Below, piece by piece: positions 32,882 to 41,175 of a stretch of DNA of 43,503 nucleotides (positions within the stretch are counted from its first letter, which is position 1; each line of letters begins with the position of its first letter). Source of the DNA: a virus; the IMG/VR virus record IMGVR_UViG_3300020195_000054, positions 1-43,503 of that record; one strand, written 5' to 3'. Below the pieces are notes generated by a model that searched no databases, had not been told where the DNA came from, and saw only the letters and a program-made list of their open reading frames with translations. The position numbers were made by a program, and so were the translations under genes.

Positions 32882-34944
32882 GCGGGGGGAGGTTGTGGTA
32901 TATTCCCCGCTCCTTGGGCTGAATCTGCGAGTTGTTTTTGCTGTTCGGAGGCTTGCAATAGTTGCTCCATGCCCGCGCGAAGTTTTTCGAGAATGTTCTT
33001 GGGCTCCGCAAGCTCCTGCTCTGTTACCCCCGATTGAATCGCCGCGAGAAAATGCGCCTCTCCATGAACCACCATCGCTTGAAGCACGTCAACCGCATGA
33101 GGGTCATCGACAGCCGCCAGTGCGGTCTGTTCCATCGCCGGAAGCAGCACTTGGAAATGGACAATGTGATTGTCGCGCGGAGATACCGGAACTTGGGCAC
33201 CCTGCGATACAATGAGCATCAATTCCAACATCTGCAAGCGGGATTGTTCCGCAAGAACTGTCGGGTCTTCGCCGGGTAACAAAACCTCTTTGGCGAACTC
33301 CCCGTCAATCTGTGCCGTCAACTTCTTCTCTTCCATCTTGCGCTGGTCGTAGAGCGGGTTGCCGCGAGCCTCCGCAGCGATGGCGACAATCTGCTGGCGC
33401 TTCTGCTCCGTATAGTCGCGAACGGTCTCCGCAACCGTTTGAGTGGATAGAAGAGTCAACTCTTCCCGACTCATAGTCTTGAGAAGACGCTTTTGCATCT
33501 CCTTTGCATCGTCGTCACCCGTGGACGGGTCGGCGAGGCGTTTCTGCATCGTGGAGACGAAGCTGGCGAACTGGACGAGAAATCGGGAGATGATGCTGTC
33601 ACGAGTCTCCTCTTCGCGGGATGCGAAGAAATCCACGGCGGCTTTTGTGACCCGCTCGCCCTCGAAAACCTTCGGTGTCGCAGCCCCCGCCATCTGGTCG
33701 AGCAGCCGGGTTAAAAACTCGTCGAGCTTCAAAAAGGGTTCGACCCCGGCGTCAAGTTTTCGGTCGGAGATGTTGTAACCTTGACCAATCAGGATGGTGT
33801 TACCGACCACGGACATCTTGAAGCGGCGAAGCGCCTTGTCGTCGGCTTGGACGATAATCTTCCCCGCCAGATTCAGCCGGTCCACAACCTCATTGCGACT
33901 CCGGTCGATGATTCCGGCAATCGAGTAGAGTTCGCGACCGATTCCCTTGCTTCCATGAAGCGTTCCGTTGCCCTGCTGGAAGGCGAAGAAAGCCAGCGCG
34001 TCCATCATGGAATCAAACTGGTCTTCCGAGGTGAAAAGCTCCTTGAAGGAGATGTTCTCAAAAATATAGTGGGAAACCTTGCCGTCAATCTCGGTGGCGA
34101 GTAGATGCCAGACCGTCACCACACGCGCCCCGGCCTCGTGGGAGAGTCCGACATTCGATTCGCGAATCAAATCCTCATAGATACGGTCGGAGTCGCTGAA
34201 CGAGCTTCTGCGGTCATCGGGCATGGACTCGTTGAGCACCTCGACGGTGTTCTTGACGTTCCAACCACGGGTCGCCGCAGCTTTTCGGTCGTCAATCAGG
34301 CCAAACAGCTCGTGAATCAGGAAGGTCTCTTTCAAGACCGCAATCTGGGCCGCTTTTGGGTTCTGCTTGGTCCCCGTCGGCACAAAAAAGTGGTCCTGCC
34401 GAAAGAATTTTGGCATCCAATGAAATTCGTCCAGCCACGCGACGGCAGCGAAGCCAAAAAGAGCGTTTTCTTGAGCCACGTCGGCTACGAAGTTCCGCCA
34501 TTCCGGGTTTGCCCGGATAGTTGCCGTGATTTCACGGCGGAAAGCCTCTGTTTTGAGGGCGGCACCCTCAACATCGTCCGACAGTTTCGAGTTTGTGAGA
34601 TATTTCACCCCATCGACTGCTTGAACGAAGCGCGGAGCCACCTTGTCAATGAGCATCGGCAGCGGCTTGGTGGTAAAATTCGACTTCCAGCCGAGTCCCT
34701 CATTCTTCAGGGAGTCCCCCGAGTATGGGCGCTCGCTGTTATACTTGGCCATGATACGCGCATTCTTCTTGTTGCGCTCTCGGCTCGCCGATTCGACCGT
34801 CGTGATGATGTTTTTCGCCTGTTTGACATCGCGAATGGCGCGATTTCTCGGTTTCAGGCTACTAGACAAATCGGGTTGCGACACCGCGCCGTCTGACGGG
34901 GAGGTGGTTGACCCACTGGCATTTTCTGGAAGTGACTTCGGCAT
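32878..34944 (-). CDS. Portal protein
   Basis: A 688-residue protein with the size and architecture of podoviral portals. An N-terminal stem-like helix with GWKSNFTTKPLPMLIDKVAPRFV is followed by a wing with EWRNFVADVAQENALFGF-type and FHWMPKFFRQDHFFVP-type segments. A long clip/stem region with LAGKIIVQADDKALRRF follows, and the C-terminal barrel helices end in a Gln/Ala-rich tail (ASEQQKQLADSAQGAG). The ATG at 34944 is chosen; an in-frame TTG at 34983, right after the preceding stop, would add 13 residues and cannot be excluded. Its neighbours (terminase upstream, scaffold and capsid downstream) fit. Confidence 0.85.
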   Translation of the reverse strand: MPKSLPENASGSTTSPSDGAVSQPDLSSSLKPRNRAIRDVKQAKNIITTVESASRERNKKNARIMAKYNSERPYSGDSLKNEGLGWKSNFTTKPLPMLIDKVAPRFVQAVDGVKYLTNSKLSDDVEGAALKTEAFRREITATIRANPEWRNFVADVAQENALFGFAAVAWLDEFHWMPKFFRQDHFFVPTGTKQNPKAAQIAVLKETFLIHELFGLIDDRKAAATRGWNVKNTVEVLNESMPDDRRSSFSDSDRIYEDLIRESNVGLSHEAGARVVTVWHLLATEIDGKVSHYIFENISFKELFTSEDQFDSMMDALAFFAFQQGNGTLHGSKGIGRELYSIAGIIDRSRNEVVDRLNLAGKIIVQADDKALRRFKMSVVGNTILIGQGYNISDRKLDAGVEPFLKLDEFLTRLLDQMAGAATPKVFEGERVTKAAVDFFASREEETRDSIISRFLVQFASFVSTMQKRLADPSTGDDDAKEMQKRLLKTMSREELTLLSTQTVAETVRDYTEQKRQQIVAIAAEARGNPLYDQRKMEEKKLTAQIDGEFAKEVLLPGEDPTVLAEQSRLQMLELMLIVSQGAQVPVSPRDNHIVHFQVLLPAMEQTALAAVDDPHAVDVLQAMVVHGEAHFLAAIQSGVTEQELAEPKNILEKLRAGMEQLLQASEQQKQLADSAQGAGNIPQPPPA

Positions 34945-34983
34945 TTCAGTATTAAGATGTCTGAGGATTCTTAGGGTTGTCAA

Positions 34984-35226
34984 CTAGACTTTCCACTTTC
35001 CGAGAGGGCATCGTTCGGTCGTCAACTGCACCTTTAGGGAGAGGAAGCATTTGCACTCCATGCACTGGTTGGTCTCGGACTCCCGAGAAGGGCACTGTTT
35101 ACACACCGACTCCCTGTTCACAACTGTCGCTTCGTCCACAAGCAGGTTATCTCGACGGAGGACCGCTCCGATGATTCGTTTAAGGGCAAAAAAGGCGTTC
35201 TTTATCCGGGTTTTCATTTTCTCCAA
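34984..35226 (-). CDS. Cys-rich zinc-binding protein (80 aa)
   Basis: An 80-residue protein with six cysteines arranged as CKQCPSRESETNQCMECKCF and then RCPLGKW. The form C-x2-C...C-x2-C-x-C...CP-x-GKW matches a small family common between terminase and portal genes in metagenomic phages (from memory). It is likely a zinc-binding factor. The N-terminal 35 residues are basic and helical. It overlaps the upstream Cys-rich gene by 13 bases. Confidence 0.72.
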   Translation of the reverse strand: MEKMKTRIKNAFFALKRIIGAVLRRDNLLVDEATVVNRESVCKQCPSRESETNQCMECKCFLSLKVQLTTERCPLGKWKV

Positions 35227-35783
35227 CAGTTTGCCGGAAGGGACTTTTCGACGGACGGCTTCAGGGCAAGGTGAACCGATAGCTGACAGTCCTCGCCAAG
35301 CAACCCGCAGGGATATAGTGACTGATGCACCGGACCCGCATCACCAAGAAGCGCCCGACGGGCCGACTCCACCGAAGCGATACAGGAGCTACAAACGGTG
35401 GACAGGGAACTCTGGGCAGGACATACCGCGCAAATAGCCGCTCGCCGTTTGGCTTCTTCTCGACTAACCAGTCGAAGAAGACCCCGACGAAATTCCCCGA
35501 GGATGGTCCCAATCCAATTCGCAACCTTGGCAGTCACAGAGCTTCCACTAGCAACGGGATGGGGAACCGGATTGTTACCGTAACAGAGCCCCGCATACTT
35601 TGCGCAGTGGTAAGCATTTATCTCCGCGTCGAGGTCGCCCGCAGGCTTCCTGTTCCGAGTCCGGTAAGCGGTCACCACCATGCGTAAATGACGCCAAGAT
35701 TCTCCACGGTGAAGCACCCCATCGGCATCCTGAAAGGAGTAGCCATCTGGGGGATAGAGGTTTGGGTTCATGCGGAGAGCCAT
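35214..35783 (-). CDS. Cys-rich protein related to its 80-aa neighbour
   Basis: A 189-residue protein. The N-terminal 75 residues are of an unknown fold (YPPDGYSFQDADGVLH, SWRHLRMVVTAYRTRN). The C-terminal half carries CAVCPAQSSLSTVCSSC followed by CGLLGEDCQLSVHL and a final NCWRK. This is the same ordering of cysteine pairs as in the next gene, suggesting a shared ancestor. It has a strong Shine-Dalgarno site. A zinc-binding structural or assembly role is likely; no function is known to me. Confidence 0.72.
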   Translation of the reverse strand: MALRMNPNLYPPDGYSFQDADGVLHRGESWRHLRMVVTAYRTRNRKPAGDLDAEINAYHCAKYAGLCYGNNPVPHPVASGSSVTAKVANWIGTILGEFRRGLLRLVSREEAKRRAAICAVCPAQSSLSTVCSSCIASVESARRALLGDAGPVHQSLYPCGLLGEDCQLSVHLALKPSVEKSLPANCWRK

Positions 35784-35790
35784 TATCTAG

Positions 35791-35797
35791 CTCCTTT
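35791..35797 (-). promoter_or_regulatory. Strong Shine-Dalgarno site
   Basis: AAAGGAG on the minus strand lies 7 bases before the ATG of the 189-residue Cys-rich gene. It is the best ribosome-binding site seen in the minus-strand block. Confidence 0.75.
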
Positions 35798-35811
35798 CGT
35801 TTCAAGGGGAG

Positions 35812-37707
35812 TCATAAAGAATCGAATTGGTTTGTAACGTCACAGTATCCATCTCCAAAATTATCATCTCCATGGTCCTCAATATCGGGCTCTGTTGAGT
35901 TGTCGGCACTCATTCCCGGCACCAAGCCGCTCGCCCGGCGGACGGCTAGAATGAGGAGCGTGAGCCCGTCGGCATCGTCCGGCGACTTGTTCTGATTCCG
36001 GCTTTTATATTCTGGCTTGCTCTCGACCTTGGATTTCGACCCGGTAGTGCGGAAAAGACGGTTCGTAAGCTGCGGTGCCAGCTCCGTTGTGTCGAGCCCC
36101 AACGTGGCGAAGCAATACCGGAACTCCATGAACTTACGGACCCCAAACCAGAGTTCAGACTGCATCCGGTCATAGAGTTCCTTGGCAGTCCCCATGTCCT
36201 CAGCCATGATGCGGGTATCCGACGCACCCTCGTAGAAATTAACTCCGATAACTGGACCCCAGTTGTATTTGAGCATGTCAAACACCCCCTGTCCGTTACC
36301 TGTGCGGTCCACGGCTACCCACTCCGGCAAAATGTTCATGGTTTGACAAAGCCGGATAATTTCCAACTGCATGGCAACAGTATCTCCCTTGGGCATCTTG
36401 AAAATCTGCTCGACAAGGAGAACACTACGGGGCCGTCTCCGTCCCCGGTTGTCCTGAAAAAAGATTGTCTGGCCTTCCGGGTGCGCCAACGTCGGAGCAA
36501 GTTTCACCCCCGACGCCAGACCAAAAGAACCCTTGACGAACCGTGCAGAATCAGCCCCCTCAAGCGCGAGGTCGATGCCTGCGCATCCCCGAGGTGTGTC
36601 AAACCAGATTACGTCGGCCTTCCAACGGTCCAAGATACCCGGAGGGATGACGGACATCACTGTTCCCGTCGGGGGGAAGCATCCACGCGCCATCGCCCAA
36701 TATCCGGGGGAGTCCAGACCGCCCGAGTTCTGGACGATAAGGTCAAACCCGGCCTTCGTCTGCAACCCCTCGTAAATCACCCGACCCGCTTTGACATTCT
36801 CACTGTAAAGTGCATCCAGCCGGACCACGAACCATCCGCGTGAAGACACCCACTCGAAGTGTTTGTCCGGGTCAAAGGACGGCCAGCCAAACGGAGGTTC
36901 GCATCGTTGACCGACCGGGTCATTCTGATTCGTCGGGTTGAACGCACCCGCAATCTTCAGACCGTCGCCGTTGGTGTTCGACAGAAGGTTGTCAATGTCG
37001 CGCCAAATGCCGATGGGTATGTTCGCGATTTCGTCGAGAAAAATAAAGAGTCGCGAGAGCTTTCCAAAAATTGGATGTTCCTTCTTGCGCGGAAACCTCT
37101 TGACACCTTGCAGACGACCAGCGGCCTTCTTGCCAATCGGAACCACGACGCCGGATATTGAGCCCTTGCGTTGACGGGTGTCGAGTCCGATGAACAGCTT
37201 TCCAATCTGTCCCGGTAGCGGGATTCGGCTGCTCTTGTGGAGAGAGACCAGGTGGGTAAACAGGTTGTCCTCAAGATGGGTCTCAGAAGGACCGAGCACC
37301 TTGACCGTCGTGTATTCAGGGTCACGAATCCATTCGAGGAAAAGCTTGATGGCCATGGAGAACGACTTGGACATCGAACCGGCACCCATCAACAGAATGT
37401 TGTTGTGCTCCTTAAAGGCTCTCCACACTCGCTGCGTTGATTCAGGACGCGGGTCAAATTGCGTATGGCCCCATAGCAGCATGGCCGCTTCTTCCATCCC
37501 ATCGTTGTTGAGCAACCAGTGGAGGAAGATACCGAGAAGGGTGTTCGCCTGCGCGTCCGTATCAACTGACGTGTTAATCTGAAGGAAGTCACGAACCCGC
37601 TTTGCCGCTTCGATTCTTTTCTCGGCGGCGAGCAACTCGGTTACCTCCAAGGCAAGCCGTTTTGTTGGGTCGTCAGCGGCGAGCATTTTCGATGATGCAC
37701 AGTCCAA
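35812..37707 (-). CDS. terL: Terminase large subunit
   Basis: A 631-residue DNA-packaging motor. The ATPase has a phage-type Walker A, LLMGAGSMSKSFS (residues 105-117), and Walker B RLFIFLDEIA (219-228, Asp225-Glu226). The nuclease has the three acidic positions of the RNase H-like terminase domain: GIDLALEG (Asp379), VAVDRTGNG (Asp467) and SPDDADGL (Asp577-580). The length and order are typical. It begins inside the end of a 58-residue membrane protein (35-base overlap). No small terminase subunit was recognised in the window. Confidence 0.93.
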   Translation of the reverse strand: MDCASSKMLAADDPTKRLALEVTELLAAEKRIEAAKRVRDFLQINTSVDTDAQANTLLGIFLHWLLNNDGMEEAAMLLWGHTQFDPRPESTQRVWRAFKEHNNILLMGAGSMSKSFSMAIKLFLEWIRDPEYTTVKVLGPSETHLEDNLFTHLVSLHKSSRIPLPGQIGKLFIGLDTRQRKGSISGVVVPIGKKAAGRLQGVKRFPRKKEHPIFGKLSRLFIFLDEIANIPIGIWRDIDNLLSNTNGDGLKIAGAFNPTNQNDPVGQRCEPPFGWPSFDPDKHFEWVSSRGWFVVRLDALYSENVKAGRVIYEGLQTKAGFDLIVQNSGGLDSPGYWAMARGCFPPTGTVMSVIPPGILDRWKADVIWFDTPRGCAGIDLALEGADSARFVKGSFGLASGVKLAPTLAHPEGQTIFFQDNRGRRRPRSVLLVEQIFKMPKGDTVAMQLEIIRLCQTMNILPEWVAVDRTGNGQGVFDMLKYNWGPVIGVNFYEGASDTRIMAEDMGTAKELYDRMQSELWFGVRKFMEFRYCFATLGLDTTELAPQLTNRLFRTTGSKSKVESKPEYKSRNQNKSPDDADGLTLLILAVRRASGLVPGMSADNSTEPDIEDHGDDNFGDGYCDVTNQFDSL

Positions 37708-37849
37708 TGGTCACGTAGGTCTGCCCGAGCAGCCTCATGTAGCCCCTTGGATACTTCTTGCGATTGATGAGGTAGTCCGCGCCGACCGCCACTGGTGCGA
37801 CGAGAGCCGTAAGGACGAATACCGGAAAGGTCAGATATTTATTTTTCAT
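37673..37849 (-). CDS. Small membrane protein (58 aa) overlapping terL
   Basis: A 58-residue frame beginning MKNKYLTFPVFVLTALVAPV. It starts as ATGA on the stop of the upstream glycosyltransferase-like gene and ends 35 bases inside terL. Residues 7-24 are hydrophobic, followed by NRKKYPRGYMR and a second, weaker hydrophobic stretch (TYVTIGLCII). The coupling and hydrophobic layout favour a real gene. Its function is unknown. Confidence 0.55.
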   Translation of the reverse strand: MKNKYLTFPVFVLTALVAPVAVGADYLINRKKYPRGYMRLLGQTYVTIGLCIIENARR

Positions 37850-38685
37850 TGGGACAGGATGTGTCGGATTACTTCGCGAGGGGTTTTGCCGAAAGTGTTT
37901 TCGCCGTTACCGTAGGTGAAGCGAACATCGGCGACGGCGTCCAAGCCGCCGTGGCTCCAAAACTGAATCATGGGGTTGGGCAGCTTCGCCAGTTCACCTG
38001 CGTAGTCGGCGTCAAGGTTCACCCACTCATAGGAATCGTGCATGAACCTGTCGGCAAATGCGCCCATGATGTTCGACTCGGAAAAGTTGGCTGCATCACT
38101 GCGGTTGTCCTTCTGCGCGTGGGCACCAACCCGGTAAACGTATTCTTCAAACCGCATCTTGTTAAGGTTGCGAATGTGCCCGCGCACGCGAGGAAACAAC
38201 TCGCGAGGATATATCAACGGAAGCCTGCGCATGTATTCATACTCAGGTTTCCATCCGAGAGCATCCTCGGTGCCCCGCTGCCACGGCTCCATCGGCAAGC
38301 GTGCCCTGAAAAGTTCCGCGTAAGAGTTCACCAGCATGACCGGCTTACCATTACGAAAAAAAGGTTCGGGAGTAAAGATGTCCGAGACGATACAGTCCGA
38401 GCCGACCAGCCAGACGTAGTCCGCGCGGGGGCACATGATGTCGCCTTCCATCATGGAGATTTGTGCGCGGAGGTTGCCGAGGCCGGGGGGACCGTCCTTG
38501 ATGTGGACCGTTGCTCCGGGATAGTTCAGTGCGCAAATCTCCGTGGCCTCAGCGGCTTCCCCGGAGGAGACTGAGATGACCGGCGGAAGAAACCCGCGCG
38601 ACATCTTGCTGAGTGTTCGGAGACAGTATTGCAGCCAGACAAAATCTTTGACGTAGCTGGCAATTAGAATTTGATGTGTGCTCAT
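37846..38685 (-). CDS. Glycosyltransferase-like protein, first type of the terL-side cluster
   Basis: A 279-residue protein. The start (QILIASYVKDFVWLQYCLRTL) and the acidic motif ADYVWLVGSDCIVSDIFTPEP near residues 87-107, in DxD position, suggest a GT-A fold close to the DUF6492-type group. The C-terminal part (SESNIMGAFADRFMHDSY; FWSHGGLDAVADVRF) shares the SHGGLDA pattern with the two paralogues upstream. It overlaps both neighbours by ATGA. Target sugar and acceptor are unknown. Confidence 0.65.
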   Translation of the reverse strand: MSTHQILIASYVKDFVWLQYCLRTLSKMSRGFLPPVISVSSGEAAEATEICALNYPGATVHIKDGPPGLGNLRAQISMMEGDIMCPRADYVWLVGSDCIVSDIFTPEPFFRNGKPVMLVNSYAELFRARLPMEPWQRGTEDALGWKPEYEYMRRLPLIYPRELFPRVRGHIRNLNKMRFEEYVYRVGAHAQKDNRSDAANFSESNIMGAFADRFMHDSYEWVNLDADYAGELAKLPNPMIQFWSHGGLDAVADVRFTYGNGENTFGKTPREVIRHILSQ

Positions 38686-39473
38686 AGACCTGCCTCTGCA
38701 AAAGCCTGTCGCGCGGTTTTCGTTCCGCCGAACCTGTCAGTCACCGCGTCCAAACCACCCCAGCTCCAACCCTCTAAAATCTTCCCGTCGGAAGGATGTC
38801 CCCCGGACCCGAAACGGTCCACATCCCGCCAGACATACTGTTCGTAGAAAAGCGTCTGAGCTACCGCCCCGAGCGTCTCGAACTCCGCGAACCCTTGCGG
38901 AAAATCGTTCTGGCAACTCTTGACGTAAGCCTCGAAGCCCTCCGGGTGATGAAGACCTCCCACCAATGCGCGGGTCGCCTCATAGACCTCGCGGTAGTGG
39001 CAGTAGGGCGGACGGACCATCGTCGCGAGCCTTACGTCCCCACCGAGGGCGGCGTCAACCCGGCTCTTCCAAATACCGGGATGCTCCGGGGTCTTCGCAA
39101 TCGCGTTGAGATGTGCAAACGTGAAGAAGCTGCAAATCAGTTTGCCGCCTTCCATCCACGTCTCGGGAGTGACCGGCTGTGTAAACACCGTATCAGAATC
39201 AATGTGCCAGATAGCGTCGGCACCGGGAATCAAAAGGTCCGCGCAGCATTGAAACATCTGGTGCCAGTTGAACCCAAGTCCCGGCCATTCCTCTCTCGAA
39301 TCCAAACGTATTCCATTCCGCTTGCAGGGCTCCTCAAAAAGATGCCGGTCACGGTCGGGCACGAGACAGACCGCCTCGTCGAAGCCGGTCGCGAACTTGC
39401 GGTAGCTACGCACCGAGTAGTCGAACCACTCAATGTCCTTTCCGTAGGTGTTCCAGAGGAGAGCCGTTTTCAT
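38682..39473 (-). CDS. Glycosyltransferase-like protein, paralogue of the next gene
   Basis: A 263-residue protein starting MKTALLWNTYGKDIEWFDY. The ATG at 39473 is chosen because it overlaps the previous stop as ATGA and aligns with the paralogue MQTVLFWNTFGGDLAWFRY. The DxD-like motif is ADAIWHIDSDTVFTQPV near residues 80-96. Shared motifs include WMEGGKLIC, FPQGFAEFETLGAVAQ and SWGGLDAVTDRFGG. These two neighbours are clearly a tandem duplication that has since diverged. They are probable sugar transferases with unknown acceptor. Confidence 0.72.
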   Translation of the reverse strand: MKTALLWNTYGKDIEWFDYSVRSYRKFATGFDEAVCLVPDRDRHLFEEPCKRNGIRLDSREEWPGLGFNWHQMFQCCADLLIPGADAIWHIDSDTVFTQPVTPETWMEGGKLICSFFTFAHLNAIAKTPEHPGIWKSRVDAALGGDVRLATMVRPPYCHYREVYEATRALVGGLHHPEGFEAYVKSCQNDFPQGFAEFETLGAVAQTLFYEQYVWRDVDRFGSGGHPSDGKILEGWSWGGLDAVTDRFGGTKTARQAFAEAGL

Positions 39474-40258
39474 AACCCGAGACTCGCAAAAAGTTGACGT
39501 GGAGTTTGGACGCCCCCGAGGGCAGGGCCGAAGTTGTGGGTGGCGTCCAGTCCCATGGGGCTGTGACACTGCGCGAGGAAGCCCGTGGACGGATGCTGCT
39601 CTTTCGTCAGGTCAAGCCAGTGATAGCTGTCCTTGAACCAATTCTGAGCCACCGCACCCAATGTCTCGAAGTCGCAGATACCTTGCGGGAAGGTCGGATG
39701 GGCCTTACGCGCATGTTCGAGATACCCCTTCTTGTGAACGGAGTTGACCTGTTGACGGAGCTTCGCATAGACAGCGGAGTAGTGCGCCATCGGGAATCCT
39801 GTCATCGTCGCCAGCTTGGTGTCGATTCCAAGAGAAGCATCTGCCCGCAGCTTCCACTGCCACCCGCCTTGACGGCCCGAGTGTGTGAGCAGGGTGGAGA
39901 AATGCACGAAGGGGCAAATCAATTTGCCGTCTCGCATCCAGTTCTCGGGACCGACGGGTGCCGTGAATACGGTGTCCGCGTCGATGTGGAAAATGGCGTC
40001 GTATCCGGGGAAGAGAATGTCGGCTTCCCACTGCTTTACTTGGTGGTGGTTGAAGCTCGACTCCGGCCAATCGGCATAGTCGAGGAGGGTGATTCCGTGA
40101 TGCTCACAAGGAGCCCGGAAGATGTCTCGGTGCCGGGACGGAACGAGACACGCCACATGGTTGAACCGCCCTCTCGCGAACTTGGTGAAGCTCGCGGCAC
40201 TGTAGCGAAACCATGCGAGGTCGCCACCAAAGGTGTTCCAGAATAGGACGGTCTGCAT
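39470..40258 (-). CDS. Glycosyltransferase-like protein, paralogue of the previous gene
   Basis: A 262-residue protein with the same plan as its neighbour: VLFWNTFGGDLAWF at the start, YDAIFHIDADTVFTAPV with a DxD-type motif near residues 85-101, WMRDGKLICPF, FPQGICDFETLGAVAQNWF, and PMGLDATHNFGPALGG near the end. It is the first gene after the non-coding stretch with the tRNA-like element, so a promoter for the glycosyltransferase-terminase group may lie upstream, but no clear -35/-10 pair was seen. Confidence 0.72.
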   Translation of the reverse strand: MQTVLFWNTFGGDLAWFRYSAASFTKFARGRFNHVACLVPSRHRDIFRAPCEHHGITLLDYADWPESSFNHHQVKQWEADILFPGYDAIFHIDADTVFTAPVGPENWMRDGKLICPFVHFSTLLTHSGRQGGWQWKLRADASLGIDTKLATMTGFPMAHYSAVYAKLRQQVNSVHKKGYLEHARKAHPTFPQGICDFETLGAVAQNWFKDSYHWLDLTKEQHPSTGFLAQCHSPMGLDATHNFGPALGGVQTPRQLFASLGL

Positions 40259-40930
40259 TTTGCCTGAAGGCGGAAGGATTTTAAGGGCGGGCTGGGATTC
40301 ATCGTTACCCCCGCTACATTACCCAGTTGGTCGCCTACCCTGCGTTTCTTCCGCCTGCGGAACTGGACGGTGTGGTCCAAGTATCCGCCTGTTATGCCGG
40401 GCGTATGGCGACTCAAAGATATGCCGGGATGCTACTGTTACACCAAAGCAGGTCCGTGAGGACAACCGCTTGGGGGCTATGCTCCCCCACCACCGGCTTA
40501 TTAGTTGGCAGTGTTGGAGTCGAACCAACGTCTATGCCTGATTCGTCGGATGCACTTTACAGGTGCATCCAACTGCCGCCCGTCGGCGGGGGGAAGGTTT
40601 CGCGTGACCCTCCAATTTTTAGTATTTCATAAGACCGTTTCGGCTTAGGTTTTTCTTAATTCATAGTGCTAGTCTTTCTTACTCACTGTGCTCTCTTTTC
40701 ACAGGCGAGAGCATTGCCTTCACTCAAAATATGCCACGGTTGGCTCAGTTGTCAACCGAAATGCAGCACCGTTTTTCGGGAGCCCCCGGACTCCAATTCC
40801 TCGTCGATGCGGTTGCTAGCTCTGTTGAAAATGCCCGTCTGCACCGTGGCGTCAACAATGGAATACGTATGGTCGCAGCTACCCACAACAACCGGGTGGT
40901 CGAGCAGGAACCTTTTTATCTGGAGGACGG
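40259..40930. other. Largely non-coding stretch with tRNA-like element and hairpin
   Basis: No convincing gene fills this region. It holds the tRNA-like element (40506-40578), a 6-bp hairpin TGGGGG/CCCCCA with a 7-base loop at 40471-40489 just downstream of it, and the remnant Nudix-box frame from 40752. The AT-rich part near 40620-40690 might hold a promoter, but no clear TTGACA/TATAAT pair was found. Confidence 0.6.
40506..40578 (-). tRNA. tRNA-like element, no recognisable D arm, Tyr-like loop
   Basis: On the minus strand the ends pair as GGCAGT (5') with ACTGCC (3'), an acceptor-like stem of 6 bp. GTTGG-TTCGACT-CCAAC (40513-40529) is a perfect T arm with the usual loop. GGATGCAC-CTGTAAA-GTGCATCC (40548-40570) is an 8-bp hairpin whose loop equals the anticodon loop of tRNA-Tyr (GUA). 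The total length is about that of a tRNA, but no D arm can be drawn between acceptor and this hairpin, and 15-18 unpaired bases precede the T arm. It may be a decayed tRNA, an att-site remnant or a structural mimic. No CCA is encoded. Confidence 0.4.
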
Positions 40931-40976
40931 TCATCCCAGTTTCTTCCATCCCCTCCCGGAGAGCCCGCGTCGGCAC
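40752..40976 (-). pseudogene. Nudix-box fragment, shifted in frame from the zinc-ribbon gene
   Basis: A 74-residue frame starting with GTG carries RALREGMEETGMTVL, close to the Nudix-box core RExxEExGU, followed by CDHTYSIVDATVQTG, a typical Nudix strand. The first half of a Nudix domain, including the GG and first Glu, is absent. The frame overlaps the end of the upstream zinc-ribbon gene in another frame and is preceded by a stop. It could be a frameshifted remnant or a gene expressed by a frameshift. A chance match to the Nudix box is possible but unlikely at this length. Confidence 0.4.
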
Positions 40977-41170
40977 CCGTTACAGAAGGTGCGGAAGGTC
41001 GTAATCCCGTTGCGATTCCGCCAAAAGCGGGCGACGATTCGGAGATTCTCGCAGGCTTCGCACTCATGCTTGGGATGTCCGACAGGGTTATTGGTCGATT
41101 TGGCCAGAGCGAAGCTCTTCATAACCTCGGCCATCTGGTTCAGTTTGATGAGGGTAATCAGGTCGTGCAT
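40931..41170 (-). CDS. Small zinc-ribbon protein (79 aa)
   Basis: A 79-residue protein. Residues 37-69 have HECEACENLRIV and TFRTFCNGCRRG, a C-x2-C ... C-x2-C zinc ribbon with about 25 residues between pairs. The N-terminal helix (MHDLITLIKLNQMAEVMKSF) is moderately hydrophobic. It begins five bases after the previous stop. The last 15 residues overlap the Nudix-box frame. Possibly a DNA-binding or regulatory protein; no family recognised. Confidence 0.55.
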   Translation of the reverse strand: MHDLITLIKLNQMAEVMKSFALAKSTNNPVGHPKHECEACENLRIVARFWRNRNGITTFRTFCNGCRRGLSGRGWKKLG

Positions 41171-41175
41171 AGGTG

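Noticed and set aside
34949-34983. TTGACA and TAATAC upstream of the portal ATG, read as a promoter
   Set aside because: The spacer is about 23 bases, too long for a sigma-70-type promoter, and the gene lies within a coupled operon.
40036-40416. 126-residue minus-strand frame upstream of the glycosyltransferase-like gene
   Set aside because: Most of it re-reads the glycosyltransferase gene in another frame and it shows no domain.
40320-40440. Second tRNA-like region (ends GGTGT/ACACC about 76 bases apart on the minus strand)
   Set aside because: There is no T arm with a TTCRA loop and no anticodon arm; the pairing of the ends looks like chance.
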